NCBI RefSeq assembly: GCF_019393635.1
Contig: NC_057864.1
Coordinates: 474,814,617-474,878,616 of the forward strand
Direction of reading: 5' to 3'
Source of the DNA: Dromiciops gliroides
Lineage: Eukaryota; Chordata; Mammalia; Microbiotheria; Microbiotheriidae
Length of the DNA: 64,000 nucleotides
Shown here: positions 44,531-55,000 of the stretch, one piece after another
Numbering within the stretch: the stretch's first letter is position 1
Layout: each line of letters starts with the position of its first letter
Notes under the pieces: model-generated
Database searches by the model: none
What the model was told of the DNA's origin: nothing
Seen by the model: only the letters and a program-made list of their open reading frames with translations
Program-made: the position numbers and the translations under genes

Positions 44531-45284
44531 AACAGGCTTCATAGAGGAAGTAAATTGTTACGGTTGGGGTGGGGAGAAGAAGGGGGATTGGAATACATTT
44601 ACAAAGTATAACATCCAGCTATGTACAGTGAAAAAAGCAGAACTGGGAGGATATATGTGATGACTTTTGACTCTGAATGCAGGATCCTTTTCACAATACC
44701 ATGTTGCTTGTTAAACACTGTCTGGGCTCCCTTTCCCAATTCACAAGGCAGCACTGGTCAGTTGGGCCCTGGCTATTCCCAGGGTTCTAGGGGAAACCCT
44801 GTGGGTTACTCCTCCAAAACATTAACTTATTAGCCCCAGTCAATGCTTTCCTTCAACAATCAGCCCAGAGAATCAGATTTTTAGGAAAAGCATTTACTCA
44901 AATGTCACTACAGTAATTACAAATTATTCACACACACACATACCCCTCCAAAAGTACAGGGTACACTCCCACAAATAAACCCAGAGTTCAGGAGGAAGAG
45001 TGGACAGAGGTACGTGTATAGGGAACATGATTGACAAATTTTTCCACCCTTCAAAAATTTCTTTTCCTGTGATAGGCACTGTTGTGTGTACACACACATG
45101 TATGTATAACTAACACAACAAACCCTGGTTCATAGACTTTGCAGATTTCTAAGATGTAAATGCTCACACTGAAAATTCAATAGGCTCTTTAAGAGTTGGT
45201 GCCAGCACACCCCTAGATATACATTACATCTCTACCTAGAGATATGTGTGTATACATATACATACACATATGACATGGCCCTTA

Positions 45285-45543
45285 CCTTTGTGGAGTTTTT
45301 GAGCTAGTAGGCTTCACAGTACACATAGGTAGGTGTAAGTAGGTAGAAAGAAAGAAAAAAAGAAAGAATAATAGATGAATGATATAAATACAAACACAAA
45401 AGATTTAAATGAGACAGCCCCTTGCTTTTGCAGAGTGTTAGCAGGCTTCATAGCACAGAAAGAGAATAATGGATGGATTTGATATACATACATACATACA
45501 CACATATGCACCTTTGTGGAGTTTTCGAGCTAGTAGGCTTCAC
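45285..45543 (+). repeat. Diverged tandem repeat with 33-bp near-identical cores
   Basis: CCTTTGTGGAG..GCTTCAC at 45285-45317 recurs at 45511-45543 with one mismatch, 226 bp apart. A weaker version (GCAGAGTGTTAGCAGGCTTC) lies near 45431 and another short echo near 44535. Not a repeat I recognise. Confidence 0.6.
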
Positions 45544-45861
45544 CCAGCATGCAGACAATGTATCTTGGATAATGCCAACATATTAATACTCCTGGGGATT
45601 GGCACAAACAAATGTGAGTTTAACAGTCACCAGCAGCAACTTCCCCCACCAAGTGCTTAATAAATGCTCTGTCCCTCTCACCACAGTTCTCCCACAGAAC
45701 GCTGAAGATGATAACCAGTCCTTAAGACCTCTGTAAGGCACCAGAAGCCAACAGCTCTGACTATTGCTTTTAAAGGGGCACAGCATGAAATGGGCTGAGA
45801 GGTTTTGGTACTCTCAGCTTATTTAGGTGGTGAAGCCAGCCCCTTTTAGGTCAGGGTTTCT

Positions 45862-46005
45862 CAACCTTCTGGGGGTGTCATAGACCCCCTTTGGCTGTCT
45901 AGTGAAGCTCAAAAGCACCCCTTTCTCAGAATGCATAAAATACACAATATTACCAAGGAAAACAATTATAGTGGAACATGGTTTCTAATCTATAGAATTT
46001 CAGAA
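45862..46005 (+). mobile_element. Old mammal-wide repeat, unnamed copy 4
   Basis: TCATAGACCCCCTTTGGCTG, CCCTTTCTCAGAATGCATAA and AACAATTATAGTGGAACATG follow the same order as copy 1 at 9490. Confidence 0.5.
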
Positions 46006-46564
46006 TCTCTGCTCTAAGTAAAGGCAGAGGCAAAGACTGATGCCTCCTCTCGTTATGCCCCTCCCCCCACAATGCCACTCCCCTAGCCAGGCTTTTGTGA
46101 CAGCTTCTAGATAAAGCAGGGCTGAGGTGGCCAACTGATCTGGGTGTTTCTACATCTTTTTTCTTTGCTATTAATTGGACTTGCTGTGAATGCCACGACG
46201 AATCATCTCATGGGCCACCACTACTGACCGGGGCTATATCAATTGATTACAGTTGGCATATGCCCACTGTATGTACATATGGAAATGCCCACATAAACCA
46301 TGAGCTATTGAGCACATTTCTTAAAATGTTAACTCAAACACTGATCATTTCAGCAATGGAATCCTGTAGCCTATAGACACACATTTGGCTTTTGTTTCAC
46401 CATAAAAGTGGGTCAAGGGGACAGAATGGCTTCTCCTCTGTAAGCAATGATAAAAATCAGAAATCTAAGAAAAGACATGGTGGGAGTTTTAGGGACTTTT
46501 CGGATCAGTAAAAGGTGTTTTATGCAGTCTGGTGAATCCCTAAAGACCACAGAAAGTCAGGGCT

Positions 46565-46690
46565 ATCAGTAAACTTTTATCAAGTACCTACTATGTGCCA
46601 GGCACTGTGGTGCCCAGGATACAAACAGAAACGATAGTTCCTGTCAAGAAGCCTGCAATCTAATGAAAGACAACACACAAAAGGAAACTG
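46565..46690 (+). mobile_element. L2 3' fragment
   Basis: AGTACCTACTATGTGCCAGG CACTGTGG then GTTCCTGTCAAGAAGCCTGC is the L2 3' type. Confidence 0.6.
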
Positions 46691-47049
46691 AAAAGGGGGG
46701 TAGCAGAGGAAGAAGGGGAGGTGCCCAGCACAGGGGCATGATAGAGGCCCAAAGAAGCGCCAAATCAAGGTAGGTGGTCAATGGAGGCACTGCTGGAGGG
46801 AATTTGAGGTCATCTAGCCAGTTCTGTGACTGGCTCCTTGTGTAACCCTGGGCAAGTCATTCTACTTCCCCAGGTCTTGGTTTACTTATCGGGAAGACTA
46901 GATAGTTGTTGGGGTCCCTCTCTGCTTGAGACCCTGTGCCTGGCTCAAAGGAGGAGACACGACACCAAGTCATCTGGAGTTTTAGATTCCAGCCAAAAGG
47001 AATGGATGTTGGGAAGGTATCAGTGGATGCTTTGGCTCTCCAGTGTCTC

Positions 47050-47235
47050 ACACAAAGTAGGTGAGACTGTTCCCTTTTTGTCTGTCTACCCATTGCCCAA
47101 CAAAGTACTTCGGTAGGCACTGAATAAATGCTGGTGGACTGATAGAATGGGAACTCCTTAAGGACAGGGACTGTTCCCTTTTCATCTGTGTACCCCCAGG
47201 GTCTGGCACATCATTAATAAAGGTTGGTGGAAAGA
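47050..47235 (+). mobile_element. L2-type tails in tandem
   Basis: Two consecutive pieces with GGACTGTTCCCTTTT-like and AATAAATGCTGGTGG/AATAAAGGTTGGTGG endings. Either two insertions or a tandem duplication. Confidence 0.5.
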
Positions 47236-47532
47236 GGAGCTTGAGGCTAGGACCCCTGCTGTCTGTCTCACACAATCCAGCCAGTGGCCACTGGCAGCGA
47301 CTTGAAGCAAACTGGAATCTCCAACTTCCTGCCCCGCCCTGGAACAAAGAGAACTCAGGAGGTGGTTTTTGTTTGTGCAGTGGGGGCACACACGGTGTCC
47401 CCTCTTATTGAGGAGCCTCATCGCACATGGCATAACCAAGACAAGCTGGTTCACAAACCAACACTAGAAGAGCTGCCGGCCAGAGCCTGGGCTCCCTGGT
47501 TGGCATCAATGGCTTTCTTGCCATTAACCTTT

Positions 47533-47685
47533 TAAATTTAGGGGTTATGGGGTGGGGCAATGAGGGTTAAGTGACTTGCCCAGGGTCACACAGCTAGTAA
47601 GTGTCAAGTGTCTGAGGCTGGAGTTGAACTCAGGTCCTCCTGAATCCAGGGCTGGTGCTTTATCCACTGCACCAACTAGCTGCCC
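47533..47685 (-). mobile_element. Short tRNA-derived SINE
   Basis: Reverse copy flanked by TGCCATTAACCTTT at 47519-47532 and 47686-47699. Confidence 0.92.
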
Positions 47686-47922
47686 TGCCATTAACCTTTC
47701 CCAGGGCTGCACTGCGGGGAGGAGCCACTGTTCAGAGAAGGTGGAGGGAATTATAAAATGCGTTTCATTTTCTCTCATTAGAACCCCAAATGTGTGCCTC
47801 TAGTGTGAGGTTTTAACATTAAAGACCATTCTCCAAACACCAAGTGAATTCCAGGTGCTCTCTGGTGCTGGGGACAATTGTGGGCTGGGTCCCAGTGAGG
47901 GACTAACAAAAGACACATTCTG

Positions 47923-47928
47923 CTTTAT
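47923..47928 (-). terminator. RCC1L: RCC1L distal poly(A) signal candidate
   Basis: AATAAA on the - strand (GAATAAAGCAGAATG) followed by TGTGTCTTTTGTTAG, a good GT-rich downstream element. Would give a 3'UTR of about 1.08 kb. Confidence 0.55.
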
Positions 47929-48548
47929 TCAAAAAGTGAGTTTTTAAAAGAAAGAGCTTCTTTACAGGCGCACTCAGTGAAATGCTTTCCGGAAAGACGT
48001 TCTGGGGTAGATTTTTCCTCTCTAGAGCTAGGCTGACCGCACTTGAAACCTTTGGCCCAAGGAGATTTGGTGATAATGCAGCCCAGCATTGGGATATAAG
48101 GAGCTGTCCTCCTGGGGGCCAGTTAACTGGGCTCCTGAACAGCAGTAGCAGCAGGGACCCCTAAGAGCAGTATCAAAACCTAAGCTTCCCCTCCAGGCTC
48201 AAGCTCACAATCCAATCTCTCCCTGTCTCTCAGCAGAACAAGGCAGCACAGGAGGGGCCTGGGCAGTCCACCCACAGCTAGGTCAGGGCGGGCCCCACAG
48301 AGGCACCAGGGATGCCAGCTCAGACACAAATGAAGTAACAGCAGAGGACAGCATGGCTCTAGAAGCCCAAACCATCACCAGGGGGCCATGGGAACCCCAA
48401 GTCAACCATGAATTCTGCTGGGTCATCTCTTACTGATCAAATACACTCCGGAGGTTCAAAGGCCGATCCTTTGCCCCACCCCCAGCCAGTTTCTGCCTGA
48501 CCAGCCCGCATAAGGGAACGTGCCGCTGCGCCCAGAGAAAGCTGTCAT

Positions 48549-48554
48549 TTTATT
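48549..48554 (-). terminator. RCC1L: RCC1L proximal poly(A) signal candidate
   Basis: AATAAA on the - strand (CAAATAAAATGACAG), giving a 3'UTR of about 430 nt. The sequence after it is not strongly GT-rich. Confidence 0.45.
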
Positions 48555-48985
48555 TGATAAGAGTTGAAAAATACCAGTGGGGACACCAGGTGCCACCGGC
48601 CCTGCTTCCCTCTCCATCATCGGAGGGCTGTTGTTTGCACAGCCGCCCAGCGCCCTGCTCCCGGGGAGGGCCGCACAGAGCTGGACACCCATGCCACACG
48701 GCCCTCAGCATGGAGGGGGCTGGCCTGAACACTACCCTGAGAGAAAGGAAGGTGGGGGGCCACAGCCTCACCCCCAACACTCACACACATGTGCAGACAC
48801 ACACATACGTGCAGACACACACCGAGGAGGCTGCAACCACCTCCTGTCTCCTAATGAGTCAGTTGCTGTCCAAAGGTTCCGGGGGCCCAGAGCAGCTGAT
48901 CCTCAAAGAGGGCGGGGCCGATTTGTCTCCGAGAGAGGTGAGGGCTGGGGGGCCATGTTCTTGGAACCTGGCGGAGGCAGCAGGC

Positions 48986-49063
48986 TTAGATGAATGATTT
49001 AGCCAGAGTCACCATATGGTCCACACCACAGGCCACTTGGACCGGCTCCCCTGGCATCGTCAC
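48986..49063 (-). CDS. RCC1L: RCC1L exon 11, C-terminus and stop
   Basis: Residues 444-468, VTMPGEPVQVACGVDHMVTL AKSFI, then TAA at 48988-48986. Acceptor TTTCTAG. The AKSFI terminus equals the human ending as I recall it. Confidence 0.95.
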   Translation of the reverse strand: MTMPGEPVQVACGVDHMVTLAKSFI

Positions 49064-52000
49064 CTAGAAAACAGGGCCCAAATGGGGGTGAGGCAGGCTG
49101 GGAAATCAGAGGACCAAAGATGAGAACTGGGGGGCCCCTGAGGTCATCTTGCCCACCCTCCCCACCCATTTTACTGATGAGGAAACAGGCATTCAGAGAA
49201 GCCCTTTGCCCACAGGGTCCCTGAGGTGCCAACCAAGATTTGAACCTGGGCCTTCTGAGTCCACACTCAGGACACCTGGCACAAGCCCACCAGGCTCCAG
49301 CCCGGGCTCCATGGAGGCCTGGCATCTTGCCTAGAGGATGCTGGAGATCCAAAGCATCTCAGCCCAAATGGCAGCCCCCGGTCTATCCAGCTCAGGGATC
49401 TGCAGCATTTTGGCAGAAATTATGAAGCTTTACCAGGCCAGGAGGAGACCTCTGAGCTAGGATGCTCTACCCGTCTGGGGCTGAGCACTCGGACCCGGCT
49501 CCTTTTACCCACAGTGGTTTGCTGCTAAAGCAAGAGACCAAGAAGCCTCAGACTCGGGCCTCGGGCCCCCAGGCAAACAGACGCTAGGCACTGAGCCCTG
49601 GGCTCTGAGGGCTTTCTCCTCCTTTGCACAAATCACAGTGAGGAAAACTGAGGCAGCTGAGCAAACAGGAGCCCACCGTGACCCAGTTCAGACACAGAGG
49701 GGAGAAGGGGGTCAGAGCAGACCGCTCTGCACTCTTCGCCACCTCCCCACCACCACAAAAGGAGGCCTTTATTGACCTCACAAGAGAGCATATTTCTCTC
49801 TCTGCCAGGTGGACCATTGGCCAACTGTGCTAACACACCAACGACCTTCACCCCAAATCCAGGATCCTGTTCATTAACACCTAGAAAGCCTGGTCCCCAG
49901 GCAGAGTTGCCTTCTCCACCTTGGCTTATCACTCCCAAAGGGCAGCCTTGGCTATGAGCTCATCGATGGGGGTGACAAACGAAGTGGGGGAGGCCTTCTA
50001 AAAGCCCCTTCCTCAGGCAAAGCTCTGGGTTTGCTCGAGATCTGCCAGGCCAAAGCTCCTCAAAATTTCCATTCTTCCAACGGTCTAAACAAGGTCCTGG
50101 TAAGGTGGTTTTGTTCTAAGGGCAAGGGCAAAAGTAACATCTTTTCTAAACTAAGCTTTACTGTGGGTGCTCCTGCAAAGGGAAAGAGTTCAAACAACAA
50201 GCTCCCAAGCAGCCCTGGTGTGTTGGAGCAACATCGGGAGGCGGCCCCTGCTTTCCTCCTGACTGGAGCTGGGGGCCTGCTACATTTCTTCCGGTAAAAG
50301 TTAGAGGCGGGGAAAGAAAACCAGGTGATCTCTGTATTGGGCCCTCTAAAATCCAAGTGCCAAACTCCTAATCGGTATAGAAGGGTTTGCCCCCAAATCT
50401 CATGACCATTATAAACACCCAGGTTACAAAAAGTAGCTCTCAATACTTTTTAAGGCCAAATGTTCAAAGGTCTTCACTTTTCTCTGTGTAAGTCAGCAAA
50501 GGACCTTTCCCAAAGTTCCTATCTAAGCTTGGATTGCGGTTTTTAAGAAGATGATCCTATTTCAGAGTTCCAAAGGGCATATAGCAAAATGCTGTCTTGG
50601 AGAGAAAGCATTTCTTGATTGAACTCAGTGTCAACACCGCTGGAGGTAAAAGACCTTCACTTTAGTCCTAAGAACTTGAGCGATGGGAGCTCCCAATGTC
50701 CCACTGGGTATGGGGGAAGCCTAAGCCTTCTGACTCCAACCCCAATCCCCTTCCCACTACGCTCAAGACTCCTCTACCCTCCAGCTGTTAGCAGTCATGG
50801 CTGACGTGTCATTTCATTTCCAGCAGAAGGAACACTCAGGAAATTAAGCTACCAAGCACTCACCAAACCCTCTGAAAAAGCACTGGGGGGTTGGGGAGCC
50901 CAGTGGGGGGGGAGCCAGTGGGGGGGAGGGGGGGAGCAAAAAAAGAAAAAACTAATTTTTTTTGCTCTCTGAAATAGGGGCCCCAAAGCTTGTGACAAAT
51001 GAGTCAGGCCCTACTGGGGTCCCCAGGAGCTATGAGAACCAGGCTGAGGAAGAGCTGAAAGCCAAGTTTCCTTCTCCCTTCCCTGGGCGATGCCTCCATA
51101 CACTGGAGAATCGGGGTCTTCTGAAAGGTCAATTCCTATCTCGGGCTCTCTGCAAGTCCATTTCTCACACCTGCGAAGTCCACAAAAGCCTCTCTCTCTT
51201 TTCAAAGGGCCCAGCTGGAGGTACAGAGCCCCAAGGGGAAGGGGGGCTGCCAGGGAGAGGCCCTGGCCCATGAGCGTGCACCCCTCAGGGAGGTCCCGAG
51301 GGTCTGAGGCTGGCCAGTCACCACGCATCTCCAACATCGCCAAGATCCCCTCCCTGGCCTCAGCCTGCCAGGCTCCCGGGCCGCCCCGCTTTCTACTTGG
51401 AAGCGAAAGTCTGCCTTTGTTCCCTTTTGTGGGTCCCTCCAGCCAGACTCTGCCCAGGCTTTGTCTGCCTGCTCCTGGAGGGGAGACTGGAAGAATGGCA
51501 TGCTGGGGGGGAGGCCATTTCTTCCAACTGAGTACCCAGAGACCAGCCAATGAGCTACAGAAAGGAAGGATGATGGAACAGGCTGTCGGCCTAGGACCCG
51601 GGCCACTGGGAACAAGGGAGCTGGACACCAGGTGGGGTGAGCGCTGTCTGCCAAGAAGCCTCAGCTATGCCCGGCCAGAGTAAGCCCAGCTCTTCATCCC
51701 TGTCTTAGCAAGCCTGGGGCTTGCTGTGAACTGAAGGCCAGAAAAGGCTGGAGCAGACTGGCTCACGGGGTGGGGGCTCATGGGGCTCAGGCTCACGGGG
51801 CTCGGGCGCACGGGGTGGGGGCTCACGGAGCTCAGGCTCACAGGGCTCGGGCTCATGGGGTGGGGGCTCACAGGGCTCAGGCTCATGGGGTGGGGGCTCA
51901 CGGGGCTCGGGCTCATGGGGAGGGGGCTCACGGGGCTCGGGCACATGGGGTGGGGGCTCACGGGGCTCGGGCTCATGGGGTGGGGGCTCACGGGGCTCGG

Positions 52001-55000
52001 GCACATGGGGTGGGGGCTCACGGGGTTCCTGCTACCAGATGGACTGGAAGCTGTTCTCATAGGGCCTGACCCTCCCCACCCCCAGCCCCACCCCACCCAA
52101 GGCGGGCCAGGCTTACCCTCCACGGGAAGTACTGATCTTCCAGGCGGCCAATTCCCAGGCAGCCTCGGATGTTCTTACCCCACACAAACAGCTCTCCTTT
52201 GTCTGCAAAGAAACCAAAGCGTTGGCTCAGGGCGGACCAAGCGCTGTCCTCAGAGCGAGGGGACTGGGGACATGAGGCTTTCCAGAAGTGAGAACAAAGC
52301 AAGGGACTTGAGGCTAACAAGCCCTTGGGACAGAAGGAATCTGAGGGACTGTTGTTTTCTCTCCCAGGCTCCCCTTTAATGGGAAAACCTCATATAATGC
52401 TCCTTCACATGAAAAGAAACAACAAGAACTCTCTTCAGGACTAGGGTCTGCTCTGAGGGCCAGGAGGAAGGCGCCAGCCAAGGGACGGACGGCTCGTGTG
52501 GCATCGGGAGAGCCCGACGGGCTTAACGTCTTAACCCAGCTGAGACACGCCGGCATCAGAAATACCCCACGACCCAAATGTTGCAGGCCCCGGACCCTCA
52601 GGTCTAAAGCCGCTGTCCTGTCACTCCTTGGCCCCTCTAAAGCCGCCATCCCGTCACTCCTCGGCCCCTCTTCGCCTGGCTTCCTCGATGGGGGAATCAG
52701 CTTCGTGACAGCTGTGGGGAAGCACATTCCCCATTTTCTCTGGATCTCTCAGGAACCTCTCCTGATGAAGACAGGTGGGCTGGTGTAGCGCCCGCCTCCA
52801 AAACCTCCCTCTAGCCCCAAATTTCAACCCTGTCTTGTCCGGGCCAGGCTTTGTAAGAAGACAGGTGCCTCAACGTGACCAGCTTGTCCACTGGCCACCT
52901 CCTAAGAGCTGGGCTTGGGCCAAGGACATCGGTCATGAGGAAGAGGCTGATCCCGGGATCCCCCATTACACACTGCCCGCTGTTTGAACTCACCAGCCCT
53001 CCCAGCCTTCCTGTGTCATTTAAAATCTAAATGTGTGGTCGCCTTAAATTAGAAGCTTCAGCACCAGTCTTTGGGCATTAAGCATTTTTTTTTTTTTTTG
53101 CAGGACAATGGGGGTTAAGTGACTTGCCCAGGGTCACACAGCCAGTAAGTGTCAAGTGTCTGAGGCCAGATTTGAACTCAGGAACTCCTGAATCCAGGGT
53201 TGGTGCTTTATCCACTGTGCCACCTAGCCACCCCTCATTAAGCATTTTTTTTTTGGGTGCAGGGCAATGCGGGTTAAGTGACTTGCCCAGGGTCACACAG
53301 CCAGTAAGTGTCAAGTGTCTGAGGCCAGATTTGAACTCAGGAACTCCTGAATCCAGGGTTGGTGCTTTATCCACTGTGCCACCTAGCCACCCCTCATTAA
53401 GCATTTTTTTTTTGGGTGCAGGGCAATGCGGGTTAAGTGACTTGCCCAGGGTCACACAGCCAGTAAGTGTCAAGTGTCTGAGGCCAGATTTGAACTCAGC
53501 AACTCCCGAATCCAGGGCTTTATCCACTGCGCCACCTAGCTGCCCCCATTAAGCATTTATTAAAGCATACCAGGTATGAGAAAAAAAAGAGAACACATGC
53601 AGTTAAGAAAAGGCCTGTCTAGCCTAGAGCTCCAGCCTGGTCTGGTTCTTCTTCAAGTCTTCCACCACGAGCCCTCTTCAATCACGAACTGCTCCCAAAA
53701 TGAATGTAGAAGCTAGCTTAAAAAATAATTAAGCAGTGGAGAATAATAAGCCTTTTGCCCTAACTTGGTCTCTAGCATCTAAGAAAGTTTTTTTCCTAAT
53801 CTTAAAGTGCATCATGTGGCCTCAAAGCAAATCTCACAAGGCAGCCTGGCTGTCAGATAGCGACTCAGGGAGGCGGCCAGCCCTGGAATGAGGGCCAAGA
53901 GAAAGGGGGCTCGCCTGTGGGCCGGCACACCCTGCCCAGATGCCCCAGCCGTATGCCTGGGGGCTGCTTCTCGGACCCTGGGGTCCTCGCCCTAGAACTG
54001 GATGGAGCCTCAAGGACCAGCTAATGTACACTTGACCAAAGAGGCCAGGGAAGTGAAGGGACTTGCCTAGGGCTAGTATATGTCCGAGTCAGAACTCAAA
54101 CTCACATCTCCCTAACTGCAATGGCAGTGCTTACAACATCTTACACAAACACAGGAGAAGCCGGGACACCCAGGACGGATGCCATCAAGCAGGCTAAGAG
54201 AAGGCTTTTTGCTGTGCGGGGTTGTCCTGCCCTCCTAGGCCAGAGGAGGGCCACTCTAACAGAGGACTCCACTGGCCAAGGGAACCGAATCAGGACACGT
54301 CTAACCAGCTACAACGGTCGGGGCAGCGGCCACAGGCAAGCCAGGGCTTCACCTCTCTGGGCCTCAGTGGCCTTGTCTGTAAGAGGAAGGGCTCAGCCGA
54401 GCGGATCTCAGAGGCTCCTACAGGTCCTGAGTCCCAGGATCTCCGGGCTCCCCTCTCTGTCTGTTAAATCTCATACACAAATGAAAGTAAAGCCTTGAAT
54501 TTCAAGCCTTTGCTTTTGTCATTTTGTTTTCTGGCCCGCGACTTCGACATGGACACAGAAGTCCACCAGGCTGAGCCCAAAGGGCGCATGTTAACCTCCA
54601 CCGTTCATGGTGGCGCCACCTTAAGTGAAATGGTTCAATCTGAGCAAATCACTTCTCAATTACCCCACGGGGGGAGGGCCTTCTGCAGGCTACCAGCCTG
54701 GGTGGGGGACCCCCGCCCCGCACTGGAATATGCCTGGGGACACACCAAGTCATTTTTGCAGGAGCCTAACTCACCCAAAGACTTTTTTTTAGAGAAAAAC
54801 ATGTTACAACCCAAAGCTAAGTAGCAGTGACTCCCAGGTATGCCCCTCATTTCGCTTTGCTCCATCACTTACTGGTAAGTGCGGCAAACTGGCTGAGTCC
54901 GCAGCAAATGTGGGAAACCCGGACATCTGGACTGAAATCCGACAAGCCAAAGAGGGTAGGCGGGATCATTTCTGGGAGCGCAGTTTCCATGAGGTTTGGC

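Larger units (their letters stand above)
41720..47904. other. Intergenic region between convergent CASTOR2 and RCC1L
   Basis: No recognisable exon. Holds MIR relics (41825-41960, 42065-42240), short SINEs, a candidate solo LTR, hAT-like and other old repeats, CA and ACAT repeats and L2 tails. Stretch 46010-46560 shows nothing I can name. Confidence 0.7.
47905..48985 (-). other. RCC1L: RCC1L 3' untranslated region
   Basis: From the stop to either of two AATAAA signals. No repeat is recognised apart from a CA-rich run near 48780-48825, which supports exonic status; a young SINE lies just beyond it (47533-47685). Confidence 0.6.

Noticed and set aside
51011..52379. Long open frames on both strands (up to about 205 residues), including Pro/Glu/His- and Gly/Ala/His-repeat products
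   Set aside because: They arise from the 30-bp minisatellite and GC-rich intron sequence; all frames are open, none resembles a known protein, and the interval lies inside RCC1L intron 10.
53078..53552. Repetitive 149- and 142-residue open frames
   Set aside because: Translation of the triplicated SINE; the same peptide (SGLRHLTLTSCVTLGKSLNPHC) appears at many SINE loci.
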